Shown: piece after piece, positions 50,699 through 59,043 of the stretch
How the letters are laid out: each line of letters opens with the position of its first letter
How positions within the stretch are numbered: the stretch's first letter is position 1
From: Phormidium ambiguum IAM M-71
Lineage (GTDB): Bacteria; Cyanobacteriota; Cyanobacteriia; Cyanobacteriales; Aerosakkonemataceae
Length of the DNA stretch: 61,500 nt
Assembly (NCBI RefSeq): GCF_001904725.1
Contig: NZ_MRCE01000034.1
Location: 1 to 61,500 of the forward strand
Direction of reading: 5' to 3'
Made by a program: the position numbers and the translations under genes
The notes under the pieces: generated by a model
What the model was told of the DNA's origin: nothing
What the model saw: the letters and a program-made list of their open reading frames with translations, nothing else
Databases searched by the model: none

Positions 50699-51730
50699 TT
50701 ATTGTACCTCTGACTCGATTTCTAAAATTTTAGTTACTAAACAATTTCTTCCTTGAGCTTTAGCGGCATAAAGTGCTTCATCTGTAATATCAATTAATTG
50801 CAAGGGTGCTAAACTTAACTGGGGAATTACACAAGAAATTCCAATACTTAAAGTAACAAATTCAGAGGCAGAAGATTTACCATGAATAATTTGCAATTTT
50901 TTAATGTTTTCTTGTACTAATTCAGCTACATGAACGGCTCCTTCAATAGTTGTATTCGGTAAAATAATAGCAAATTCTTCACCGCCATAACGTGCAACTA
51001 AATCAGCCGGACGCTTTAGTGTATCATTAATTGCTTGTGCTATTTGTTTCAAACAACTATCTCCGGCTAAATGTCCGTAAGTATCATTATAAAGTTTAAA
51101 ATAATCAACATCGCAAAGAATAAAAGATAAAGGTGCTTTTTCCCTTTGTAATCGTCGCCATTCCAAGTTAAAGTATTCCTCAAAACAACGTCGGTTAGCT
51201 ACCTGAGTTAAACCATCCAATGTAGCGAGGCGATGTAATTCCTGGTTAGCTTTTTGCAGTTCTGCTTCTGCACGTTGGCGTTCTTTAATTTCTTGAGATA
51301 AGAGATCGTTTTGTAGTTGTAGTTTTTTTTGTAATTGTCGAATAGTTAGTTGATTTTTGACTCTGGCTAATACTTCTTGAATTTCAAAAGGTTTAGTAAT
51401 GTAATCTGCGCCTCCATAGGCAAAGGCTTCAACTTTATCTATTACATCATCAAGAGCACTGATAAAAATTACTGGTATATCTTGAGTTTCTGAAGAGGAT
51501 TTTAATTTTTGGCATACCATATAACCATTCATATTGGGCATATTAATATCTAGTAAAATTAAGTCTGGTGGCATAATTTGACAAGCTTTGAGTGCTAATT
51601 CACCACTAATAACTTTTCGCACTTTATACCCTTGTTCGGTGAGCATTGAAGATAACAATCGCAAGTTATCTGGTTTATCATCGACAACTAAAATATCAGC
51701 TTTATATAGAGTTGGTAGATTAGTATTCAT
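50699..51730 (-). CDS. Response-regulator diguanylate cyclase (REC-GGDEF)
   Basis: A 343-residue PleD-like protein. The receiver domain (residues 12-130) has the acidic pair VVDDKP and phospho-Asp61 in LILLDINMP. A coiled coil (about 130-175) leads to the GGDEF domain with ARYGGEEFAIIL. An RxxD inhibitory site (RPAD) sits five residues before GGEEF, so product inhibition by c-di-GMP is expected. It makes c-di-GMP in the cytoplasm when phosphorylated. Its ATG overlaps the last 4 bp of the upstream LOV hybrid kinase, its probable activator. Confidence 0.95.
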   Translation of the reverse strand: MNTNLPTLYKADILVVDDKPDNLRLLSSMLTEQGYKVRKVISGELALKACQIMPPDLILLDINMPNMNGYMVCQKLKSSSETQDIPVIFISALDDVIDKVEAFAYGGADYITKPFEIQEVLARVKNQLTIRQLQKKLQLQNDLLSQEIKERQRAEAELQKANQELHRLATLDGLTQVANRRCFEEYFNLEWRRLQREKAPLSFILCDVDYFKLYNDTYGHLAGDSCLKQIAQAINDTLKRPADLVARYGGEEFAIILPNTTIEGAVHVAELVQENIKKLQIIHGKSSASEFVTLSIGISCVIPQLSLAPLQLIDITDEALYAAKAQGRNCLVTKILEIESEVQ

Positions 51731-54700
51731 TCGGCAGGATTTTCAGTTATATGTATTATTTGTTCGAGACAGAAGTTGTTAACTAAATCCGCTAATGCGT
51801 TGAGTAAGTTAGCATTTTCATCTGGGATATGGTGCAGTAATTGAAAAATTAGTTCTTCATCGGCGCAAATAGCTGCTTGATGTAATTGTTTAATCCATTG
51901 GGTGGGCATTATCTGCAAAGCTTGTTGATCCAGTACAAAGCTTTGTTTTTTGGCTAGTGAAGTAGGTAAACTCACTAAAGCTAATTCTTGATTTAGTTGA
52001 TCTTGTTCGTCATATATATAGCGTACTCCTAAATGTTGAGCTAGTTTTTCAAATAATATATTTTCTTGGAAAGGCTTGCTGATGAAATCATCACATCCTG
52101 CGGTCAAGCTGAGCGATCGATCTTCATAAAAAGCACTAGCGGTGATGGCAATAATTATAGTATCTTTGCCTTGAGGTGTAGCTTTGATTTTTTTGGTAGC
52201 TTGATAACCATCCATGACAGGCATTCGCATATCCATTAAAATTAAATCAGGTTGCCAATTTGTCCAAAGAGCGATCGCTTCTGCACCATTTATCGCTTCT
52301 TTAATTTGAAAGCCTAAAGGAGAAAGTAAATCTCGTAACAATTGACGATTTTCTACTTTATCTTCCACAATTAAGATCCGGAATTTTCTTTGATTTCTCT
52401 CTAATTCTATTACTTTTCTTGGATTTGTTTGCTTAGTAATTTCGTTTAGTTTGGCCACATTTATAGGAATATTAAAGCTAAATACTGAACCTATTCCCAA
52501 AAGACTACTAACATTTATTTTTCCTCCCATTAATTTAATAAATTCTCTACTAATTGGTAATCCTAAACCAGTTCCTTCTTGAGAATTACGCCCGGATTCA
52601 GTTTGGACAAATGCCTCGAATAATTTATCAATTTCTTCAGAAGCAATTCCCGATCCTGTATCTTCTATTTGAAAGTAAAGTGAACAAGGAACTGATATTT
52701 CTTGGATTTCCGTTGAGTTTTTTTGCACTCGTAAAATCACAGATCCAGAATTGGTAAATTTAATTGCATTAGATAGCAAGTTAATCAAAACTTGGCGCAA
52801 TTTATTTTCATCAGTTTTAATATATTGAGGCAATCCATTATTTAATTCAAAAATTAGAGATAAGTTTTTCGACTTAGCTTTGAGCCGAAACATATCTTCT
52901 AAATCATCTAATAAACGATAAAGATCGAACGTGGTTTCATTGAGGGTGATTTGTCCAGCTTCTATTTTTGACATTGAAAGAATATCGTTGATTAGCGCTA
53001 GTAAATGTTCGCCACTCCGATTAATAATATCTAGATATTCTTGTTGTTGAGAACTGATTTTAGTATCATGATTCATTAACTGAGTGAAGCCAAGAATTGC
53101 ATTAAGTGGGGTACGTAGTTCATGACTCATATTAGCTAAAAATTGGCTTTTGGTGCGATTAGCTACTTCGGCGACATAGGCGGCTTTTAATAAGGCTTCT
53201 TCACTGCGTTTGCGATCGCTAATATCTCGAACTACTCCTAACAAACACTCTTTACTACCTAAGACGATCGATTTCATAATTATTTCTGACCAAAACAGTC
53301 TTCCTGAAGCGTGCTTACTGTACCATTCAAATTTTTGTAATTCTCCTTTAGCTGCTTTTTGCATAAATTCTCTTGCCTCTTTTTGACTATAAGGAGATGT
53401 TCCTAAACTTAAATCATTGAATTCTAATTGCAAAATAACTTCTCGTTTCACACCAAACATTTGGCAAAATTTTTCATTAACATCAAGGAGTTGTCCATTA
53501 GCAATATTCATAATGGTAATGCCATCATAAGAAGCATTAAAAATTGTGCGATAATTTTGTTCGCTTTTATGACGTTCAATAGCAACTTTGGCTAAATGAA
53601 CAGCTTTAGCAATCAAATATTGGTCATTAATACAAGGACTATGCGGTTGACGATAATACATAGAAAAGGTTGCTAATACATCACCTCCGCTGGAAAATAT
53701 TGGCGTAGACCAACAAGCACGTAATCCATGACTTAAGGCTAAATCTTTAAAGTTTTCCCAGAAAGGACTAGTAGCAATATCCTCTACAATTACACTAGTT
53801 TTATGATAAGCAGCAGTACCACAGGAACCTACAAAAGGGCCAATTTCTATGCCATCAACTGCTTGGTTATAACTATCAGGAAGACTAGGAGCAGCACCAA
53901 TATATAATTTATTAGTAGGAGCATCAAAAATCAAAAAAGAACATAAGGCTTGTTGAGATTGTAACTCTATAAATCGAGCTAAAACTTCTAATATTTCATA
54001 TAAAGGTTCGCCTTTAGCAATTAATTCTAAAATGTGATTTTGCCAATCTAATAAGGCGTGTACTCTTTGGCGTTGCTCTATTTCTTCTTGTAGTTGCAGG
54101 TTTTGATTGTCTAATTCTAAGCGTTGTTTTTTTTCTTGTTCTAATAGATTAGCTTGGGAAAGTGCAATTCCCACTTGTGCAGCGACAGCTTCTAGTAATT
54201 CGATTTCATCTTTTGTCCAATGGCGTTGTCGATCGCATTGATGTAAACATATTACTCCATTTGGTAAATCTTGATAAGAAGTGCGAATTGCTAATATAGA
54301 TAAAAGGTTTATCTGTGAATTAAATATGTTGCTAACAGTAAAATCTAGGCTATCAAAAAAATCATCAGAAGCGATCGCTCGATCTTTTAATAATACCTGC
54401 TGCATAAACAGATTTTCAGCGGTCGGCATATTCAAATCAATTAATGAGTGATAGCCTGAATCTAAATATTCTGCTACGGCAATAAGTTGCGGTTGGCGAT
54501 CGCTAATATAAGTATGCAACAAACAACGACTGACGCTAAAAATTTTCCCAATTTGATTAACAGCAGTTTGAAAAATTTGTTGGGGATCTAAAGTACTCCG
54601 AATTTCTTGGGTAATCTGTCTTAATAAAGATGCCCAAACAATTTGTTGTTCCAAAGCTATTTCTGCTTGTTTGCGTTCGGTAATATCTTCGGCAATGCCT

Positions 54701-56256
54701 ACAAAACGGTAAATTTCTCCCGTTTCATGACGGATAGGAAAACACCTTGCCCAAATCCACCTAATTTCTCCATCAATGCTAACAATTCGATATTCTTCAT
54801 TAAATTCAGTTTCATTTTTTAAGTGTTTTTCAAATGCCGTAATTACTTGTTTTTGATCTTCAGGATATACATTTTCGATCCAAGATTTTGGTTTTTGGTA
54901 AATACTGGCACAAGTATAACCCCAAATTTTTTCATAACCTGGAGAAATATAAATTATTTGTTCAGCATTAGGAGAAACAATAAAAAATACCTCTCGAACA
55001 TTTTCAGCAATTTGCCGAAAACGTTCTTCTGTTTCTTTTAATGATTTAATTAATTGTAAACGTTCTGTTTCTGATTTTTTATGACTAGTAATATTGCGGA
55101 ATGTGACAGCAAAACCATCATCTAACTTAAACGCCACATTTTGAAACCAAGCTTTTAACCCTGCATGAGAATAGCAAAATTCTAATTCTAGAGCTTCACC
55201 AGTTTCTACTACTTGGATATATTTTTCAAATAGTCCTATTTTGCGGATTTTTGGTAGTTCTTGTAACAGATTTTTTCCCAATAACTCTTCAGAATTTTTT
55301 CCGATTAATTGTGCTGCGGCTTGATTGACTAAAAGCCATTTAAAATCTATAATTTTTCCTTGATTGTTTCGGACAGGAGAAAATGCCATAACTCCATCAA
55401 GGGAACTATTTAAAACTCCTTGAAGTAAAGATTGAGAATTAGCTAATGCTGCGGAACTGTTTACTAATTCAGTAACGTCTTTTTGGATACCAATAAAATG
55501 AGTTAGCTTTCCGACAGTATCGCGTACAGGAGAAATAGAAAGTTCATTCCAAAAACAAGTCCCATCTTTACGATAGTTACGTATAGTAACTAAGCATTCT
55601 CTACTTTCTTGGATTGCTTGTTTGAGTTCGGATAAACCTGGTTGATTAGTATCTCCTCGTTGTAAAAAACTACAATTTTTCCCAATTACTTCTGTGGCGG
55701 AATATCCAGTAATTTTTTCAAAGCCTGGATTCACATAAATAACTGGGTTTTGGGATTGAGTAGCATCAGTAATTACAATCCCGTTACTGGAAGCAGCGAT
55801 CGCTCTTTCCCATAATTTTAAGCGATCGATAATCTCCGTTTCTGGTTGTGAATTTGCGAAATTAATCGCAGCTAGCTTGCTTTCTACTTTAGTGATTACT
55901 TCTTGAGCTAATAAAGGTTTGATAATATAATCAATTCCCCCAGATTGAAAAACTTTAGCTCTAGATTCCAAATCACCATTACCCAACAAAAAAATTACAG
56001 GAATTTTCTTTGTCTTCTCTTCGGTTTTTAAAGATAGGCAAAACTCGTAAGGATCGATTTGCGGTAAAATATTGTCAAGCAAAATTAAATCTGGCAGCAT
56101 TGTCTGTTTGATTAACAATTCTGACTGCTGAGCCTGCATTTGCTGGACTTGATATCCTTGGTTACTCAAAATCAAAGACAAAAAATCTAGCTCATCTTGC
56201 GGATGACCAAAAATTAAAATACTTGTTCTACTAGCTTTTACCGGATTTCTATTCAT
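51727..56256 (-). CDS. LOV/PAS/GAF hybrid histidine kinase
   Basis: A 1509-residue cytoplasmic sensor kinase. Domain order is a receiver (Asp61 in LILLDNILPQ), then a LOV domain about 145-265. The LOV domain has adduct-forming Cys195 in GKNCSFLQ, flavin-contacting Asn227 and Asn237 (NYRKDGTCFWNEL) and Gln258 (GIQKD). Two PAS domains (about 275-395 and 405-530) and two GAF domains (about 545-720 and 745-900) follow, then a PAS domain. The transmitter has the H box ANMSHELRTPLN, the N box LLSNAIKFT, DTGSGI and GTGLGLPIS. A second receiver has LILMDMRMPVMDG. The short helical C-terminus lacks an HPt histidine motif. It is coupled to the REC-GGDEF gene by a 4-bp overlap. Confidence 0.93.
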   Translation of the reverse strand: MNRNPVKASRTSILIFGHPQDELDFLSLILSNQGYQVQQMQAQQSELLIKQTMLPDLILLDNILPQIDPYEFCLSLKTEEKTKKIPVIFLLGNGDLESRAKVFQSGGIDYIIKPLLAQEVITKVESKLAAINFANSQPETEIIDRLKLWERAIAASSNGIVITDATQSQNPVIYVNPGFEKITGYSATEVIGKNCSFLQRGDTNQPGLSELKQAIQESRECLVTIRNYRKDGTCFWNELSISPVRDTVGKLTHFIGIQKDVTELVNSSAALANSQSLLQGVLNSSLDGVMAFSPVRNNQGKIIDFKWLLVNQAAAQLIGKNSEELLGKNLLQELPKIRKIGLFEKYIQVVETGEALELEFCYSHAGLKAWFQNVAFKLDDGFAVTFRNITSHKKSETERLQLIKSLKETEERFRQIAENVREVFFIVSPNAEQIIYISPGYEKIWGYTCASIYQKPKSWIENVYPEDQKQVITAFEKHLKNETEFNEEYRIVSIDGEIRWIWARCFPIRHETGEIYRFVGIAEDITERKQAEIALEQQIVWASLLRQITQEIRSTLDPQQIFQTAVNQIGKIFSVSRCLLHTYISDRQPQLIAVAEYLDSGYHSLIDLNMPTAENLFMQQVLLKDRAIASDDFFDSLDFTVSNIFNSQINLLSILAIRTSYQDLPNGVICLHQCDRQRHWTKDEIELLEAVAAQVGIALSQANLLEQEKKQRLELDNQNLQLQEEIEQRQRVHALLDWQNHILELIAKGEPLYEILEVLARFIELQSQQALCSFLIFDAPTNKLYIGAAPSLPDSYNQAVDGIEIGPFVGSCGTAAYHKTSVIVEDIATSPFWENFKDLALSHGLRACWSTPIFSSGGDVLATFSMYYRQPHSPCINDQYLIAKAVHLAKVAIERHKSEQNYRTIFNASYDGITIMNIANGQLLDVNEKFCQMFGVKREVILQLEFNDLSLGTSPYSQKEAREFMQKAAKGELQKFEWYSKHASGRLFWSEIIMKSIVLGSKECLLGVVRDISDRKRSEEALLKAAYVAEVANRTKSQFLANMSHELRTPLNAILGFTQLMNHDTKISSQQQEYLDIINRSGEHLLALINDILSMSKIEAGQITLNETTFDLYRLLDDLEDMFRLKAKSKNLSLIFELNNGLPQYIKTDENKLRQVLINLLSNAIKFTNSGSVILRVQKNSTEIQEISVPCSLYFQIEDTGSGIASEEIDKLFEAFVQTESGRNSQEGTGLGLPISREFIKLMGGKINVSSLLGIGSVFSFNIPINVAKLNEITKQTNPRKVIELERNQRKFRILIVEDKVENRQLLRDLLSPLGFQIKEAINGAEAIALWTNWQPDLILMDMRMPVMDGYQATKKIKATPQGKDTIIIAITASAFYEDRSLSLTAGCDDFISKPFQENILFEKLAQHLGVRYIYDEQDQLNQELALVSLPTSLAKKQSFVLDQQALQIMPTQWIKQLHQAAICADEELIFQLLHHIPDENANLLNALADLVNNFCLEQIIHITENPAE

Positions 56257-56732
56257 GTAATAATGTTCATTACTAACTCCAGCTGATAAATCTATAATAA
56301 TTAATTTAATAACCCAATTATTAAATTAAAATAAATTACAAACTATTAAAAATCATATAGATCGACGTAAAATTTTAAATTTTCTTATCAAAATATGTAA
56401 GTATTTCGGGTAGATAAAAATTGAGGAGTGATAGTTATACGTAACAAACAGAAATTAAAGGAAAACTAGAGTAAGATAATACATTATCAGGGGCAAAAGC
56501 TAATAAGTAACAGAAACTTGGTATGCTTCTCTCTTTTGTTGCGAATGGCTCAGATTTATTCTTCAATCCAGCCCAATATAAATGAAGCGAGTTATGTCGA
56601 TACATAGCTAGACAAAGTTATTCAAAATCTCGATATACTCGTAAAGCATCTGTAGTAAATAACTGTACTTATACGCAGTGAACTTTATCTGGTTTCTACA
56701 TAATATATTCCGTTCCTATATTTCTACACCAC
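56257..56732. other. Divergent promoter region between LOV kinase and GGDEF gene
   Basis: A 476-bp AT-rich gap. It holds a 12-bp-arm inverted repeat TTAATTTAATAA / TTATTAAATTAA (56301-56329) about 45 bp upstream of the kinase start. No gene or RNA is recognised. It presumably carries both promoters. Confidence 0.55.
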
Positions 56733-57731
56733 ATGAATGCTTCCATTTTGATAGTTGGAAGTGTTGAATTTCACGCCACACTTCTAGATCGTTTGCATTA
56801 TTTAGCAACTTGTAGCGTTGAAGTGATACCTTCTACCAAGGAAGTAATGTCTTCAATTCAGGCAAAAAAACCCGATTTAGTAATTTTGTCAGCTTCTCAG
56901 ACAGGGAGCATAGAAATTTGTCGCCTGCTGAAGCAAAGCTCCAATTTAGCTTGGATTTATTGCATTTTAGTCTCAATTCAACCAATAAATGCCTTGGAAG
57001 AAATTTCGCCTGGGTGGAATTGGGAGTTAGGATTAAGAGCCACAGCCTTAGAAGCAGGGGCGGATGCTTGTTGTTGGTTGTCACCAATACAAAATGATGG
57101 CAGACTTGCGGAAGCAGAGTGGAAATTACAAAATTTACTACTCACTTCTCAGATTCAAGTAGGAGTTCGCCAAGTCCAAATTTATCGGAGTTTGATGCAG
57201 AGTAATGATTATTTATCAGCGATCGCTCTTGCCGATCCTTTAACAGAATTAAGTAATCGTCGTGCCTTAGACTGGGAATTACCCCGACAAATTTACAACG
57301 CTCGCACTCGTTCCACACCTTTAAGTTTGCTAATTTTGGATGTGGATTACTTTAAATTAGTAAACGATAATCACGGTCACTTAGTAGGCGATCGCGTTTT
57401 ACAATTACTCAGTGCTCGCTTGCGACATAATCTGCGGTTTCAAGACACACCATTTCGCTACGGTGGCGAAGAATTTGTGATTATCCTCAGCAATACCAAA
57501 CTTGCAGAAGCGGAATTAGTTGCTCAAAGACTTAACTGCTTAATTGGCGAACAACCCTTCATGATTGACAAAAATTTACCGCTAAATATTACTGTCAGCA
57601 TTGGAGTCGCTACACTGAAATCCAATGATGATGACCAAGGAATTAGTTTCCTCGATCGGGCCGATCAAAACTTACTCAAAGCCAAAAATAATGGCCGGAA
57701 TCGAGTTGTTTCTCAATCAGAGGAAGATTGA
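56733..57731 (+). CDS. Diguanylate cyclase with degenerate receiver
   Basis: A 332-residue protein. The N-terminal receiver-like domain lacks the phospho-acceptor: the expected Asp in DLVILD is Ser (PDLVILSASQ). It probably responds by protein contact rather than phosphorylation. The GGDEF domain (about 165-325) is intact, with FRYGGEEFVIIL, and has an RxxD inhibitory site (RFQD) five residues before it. It therefore makes c-di-GMP. It is divergent from the LOV kinase and overlaps the M41-like gene at the 3' ends by 19 bp. Confidence 0.92.
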   Translation: MNASILIVGSVEFHATLLDRLHYLATCSVEVIPSTKEVMSSIQAKKPDLVILSASQTGSIEICRLLKQSSNLAWIYCILVSIQPINALEEISPGWNWELGLRATALEAGADACCWLSPIQNDGRLAEAEWKLQNLLLTSQIQVGVRQVQIYRSLMQSNDYLSAIALADPLTELSNRRALDWELPRQIYNARTRSTPLSLLILDVDYFKLVNDNHGHLVGDRVLQLLSARLRHNLRFQDTPFRYGGEEFVIILSNTKLAEAELVAQRLNCLIGEQPFMIDKNLPLNITVSIGVATLKSNDDDQGISFLDRADQNLLKAKNNGRNRVVSQSEED

Positions 57732-58402
57732 TGCTCCTGAATAACTTGTTGACAAACATCCACAGCTTCCCGCTTTTCCATAGCTGCTACTAAAGCTTCA
57801 TAAGCAGCCCAATTAGATTCTAAAAGAGTGCGAGCTTGCAAAATAAAATGGCGTTCTTTCTGAGCATAATTGACAGATGAATTACCCAATTGCGCTAAAG
57901 TAATTCCCAATTTCTCTCTGTCTTCCGCACCACCTTCCGCATTACCATAAACTAAAACTTCCGCAGCAATTCCCGCCATCCAAATTGTGCCGTAGCGATG
58001 GAAAACTTGAGAAGATAAAATTCCTTTTTGCAATTGATCCGCCAATTCTTGATCTGTAAATCTTACACCTCCTTGTCCCGGATGCCCTTGCCGCAAAGCT
58101 TCCCAAGCACTCAGGGAATAACCAGAAATGGGAATTCCTAATAAAGTAGCTACCAAGAAATGCCCCGCTTCATGACGAATTATACGGGCGCGATGCTCAG
58201 GCGAGGTACTGGCTAGCCAATCTATAATTAAATTTCCGCCTTGTCCTTGCCAGCTGAAAGTATCCAGGGTGGTAAAACCTAGAACGATCGCAGTCGCAAT
58301 AGCAGGTACATAAGGTGATATTTGTAACAAAGGCCCTAACAAAACTGAAAGTGTCATCGCAAAAACTAAAATAGCGATTAAATTCAAGCTAGTTTTGCTC
58401 AT
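57713..58402 (-). CDS. Membrane M41-like metalloprotease domain protein lacking AAA+
   Basis: A 229-residue protein with two N-terminal hydrophobic segments (LIAILVFAMTLSVLLG, AIATAIVLGF). The FtsH-like zinc motif HEAGH follows at residues 77-81 (RHEAGHFLVATLLGIP). Downstream are VFHRYGTIWMAGIAAEVLVYG and the acidic AEDREKLG, a candidate third zinc ligand. There is no AAA+ ATPase, so it is a stand-alone M41-type fragment, as found in cyanobacteria and plastids. Its proteolytic activity is plausible but unproven. Its 3' end overlaps the GGDEF gene. Confidence 0.83.
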   Translation of the reverse strand: MSKTSLNLIAILVFAMTLSVLLGPLLQISPYVPAIATAIVLGFTTLDTFSWQGQGGNLIIDWLASTSPEHRARIIRHEAGHFLVATLLGIPISGYSLSAWEALRQGHPGQGGVRFTDQELADQLQKGILSSQVFHRYGTIWMAGIAAEVLVYGNAEGGAEDREKLGITLAQLGNSSVNYAQKERHFILQARTLLESNWAAYEALVAAMEKREAVDVCQQVIQEHQSSSD

Positions 58403-58493
58403 ATTCGCGGGTAAATTAGACTCTGAAGTACAACCTTAATTTATTATGAAGCTTTGTTTAGGGTTTGGACAAATTTTCCTGGCCAGAGTTAGC

Positions 58494-58514
58494 TAAAATC
58501 TAAAATCTAAAATT
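58494..58514. repeat. TCTAAAA heptamer repeats
   Basis: Three copies of a TAAAATC unit, related to those near 50.15 kb. Located in the divergent gap between the M41-like and small exported protein genes. Confidence 0.65.
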
Positions 58515-58577
58515 AGTTGACTTAATTGAAAAGGGCTGCTAAAACAGTTAGTTAATCATTCTTCACACCAAGCAATT

Positions 58578-58988
58578 ATGAAACTAAATTTACCTCTGGC
58601 AACTGCTTTATCTACAATAGCGATCAGTAGCAGTATTGTGTTGAGCAATATTGCTCCAGCTGAAGCAATTCTTGGTTGTGGTTATAACAAGGCTAAGGGA
58701 ATAAACTCCGTAAATTCTGCTAATTCTCCTAGTTTAACCAGCAACAAAATAGATTTTCCTAAATTGGCGATCGCAGGTGCTGGAATCGCTACTGTTGCTG
58801 GCTTATTTGCCGCAGGAATGTCTTACAAATCACGTTTAAAAAATCAAGCTGATGCTACTAATGCGGAAGCTAATGTTGTACATCCAGAAGTTCCTATTGA
58901 TACCAATTCCGCAGATCTTTTATTTCCACCTCAAGTAGAAGAAGTTGTTTCTGCATCCGAAGAAAAAGATTTGACTCGCGTTGGTTAA
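58578..58988 (+). CDS. Small exported protein with a transmembrane segment
   Basis: A 136-residue protein with a signal peptide (MKLNLPLATALSTIAISSSI, cleavage near APAEA). A second hydrophobic stretch (LAIAGAGIATVAGLFAAGMS, near 63-82) and an acidic C-terminus follow. No family is recognised. The layout suggests a single-pass inner-membrane protein with a small luminal or periplasmic N-terminal part and a charged tail. It is followed by a perfect 40-bp palindrome. Confidence 0.65.
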   Translation: MKLNLPLATALSTIAISSSIVLSNIAPAEAILGCGYNKAKGINSVNSANSPSLTSNKIDFPKLAIAGAGIATVAGLFAAGMSYKSRLKNQADATNAEANVVHPEVPIDTNSADLLFPPQVEEVVSASEEKDLTRVG

Positions 58989-58997
58989 ATAAATAAA

Positions 58998-59037
58998 GTA
59001 CGTTGTTGCGCTTTAGCGCTAAAGCGCAACAACGTAC
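58998..59037. terminator. Perfect 40-bp palindrome between convergent genes
   Basis: GTACGTTGTTGCGCTTTAGC followed directly by its exact reverse complement, with no spacer. It lies between convergent genes, 9 bp after one stop and 6 bp before the other. As RNA it would fold as a very stable hairpin, so bidirectional termination is likely despite no T-run. Confidence 0.7.
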
Positions 59038-59043
59038 CTAGAA

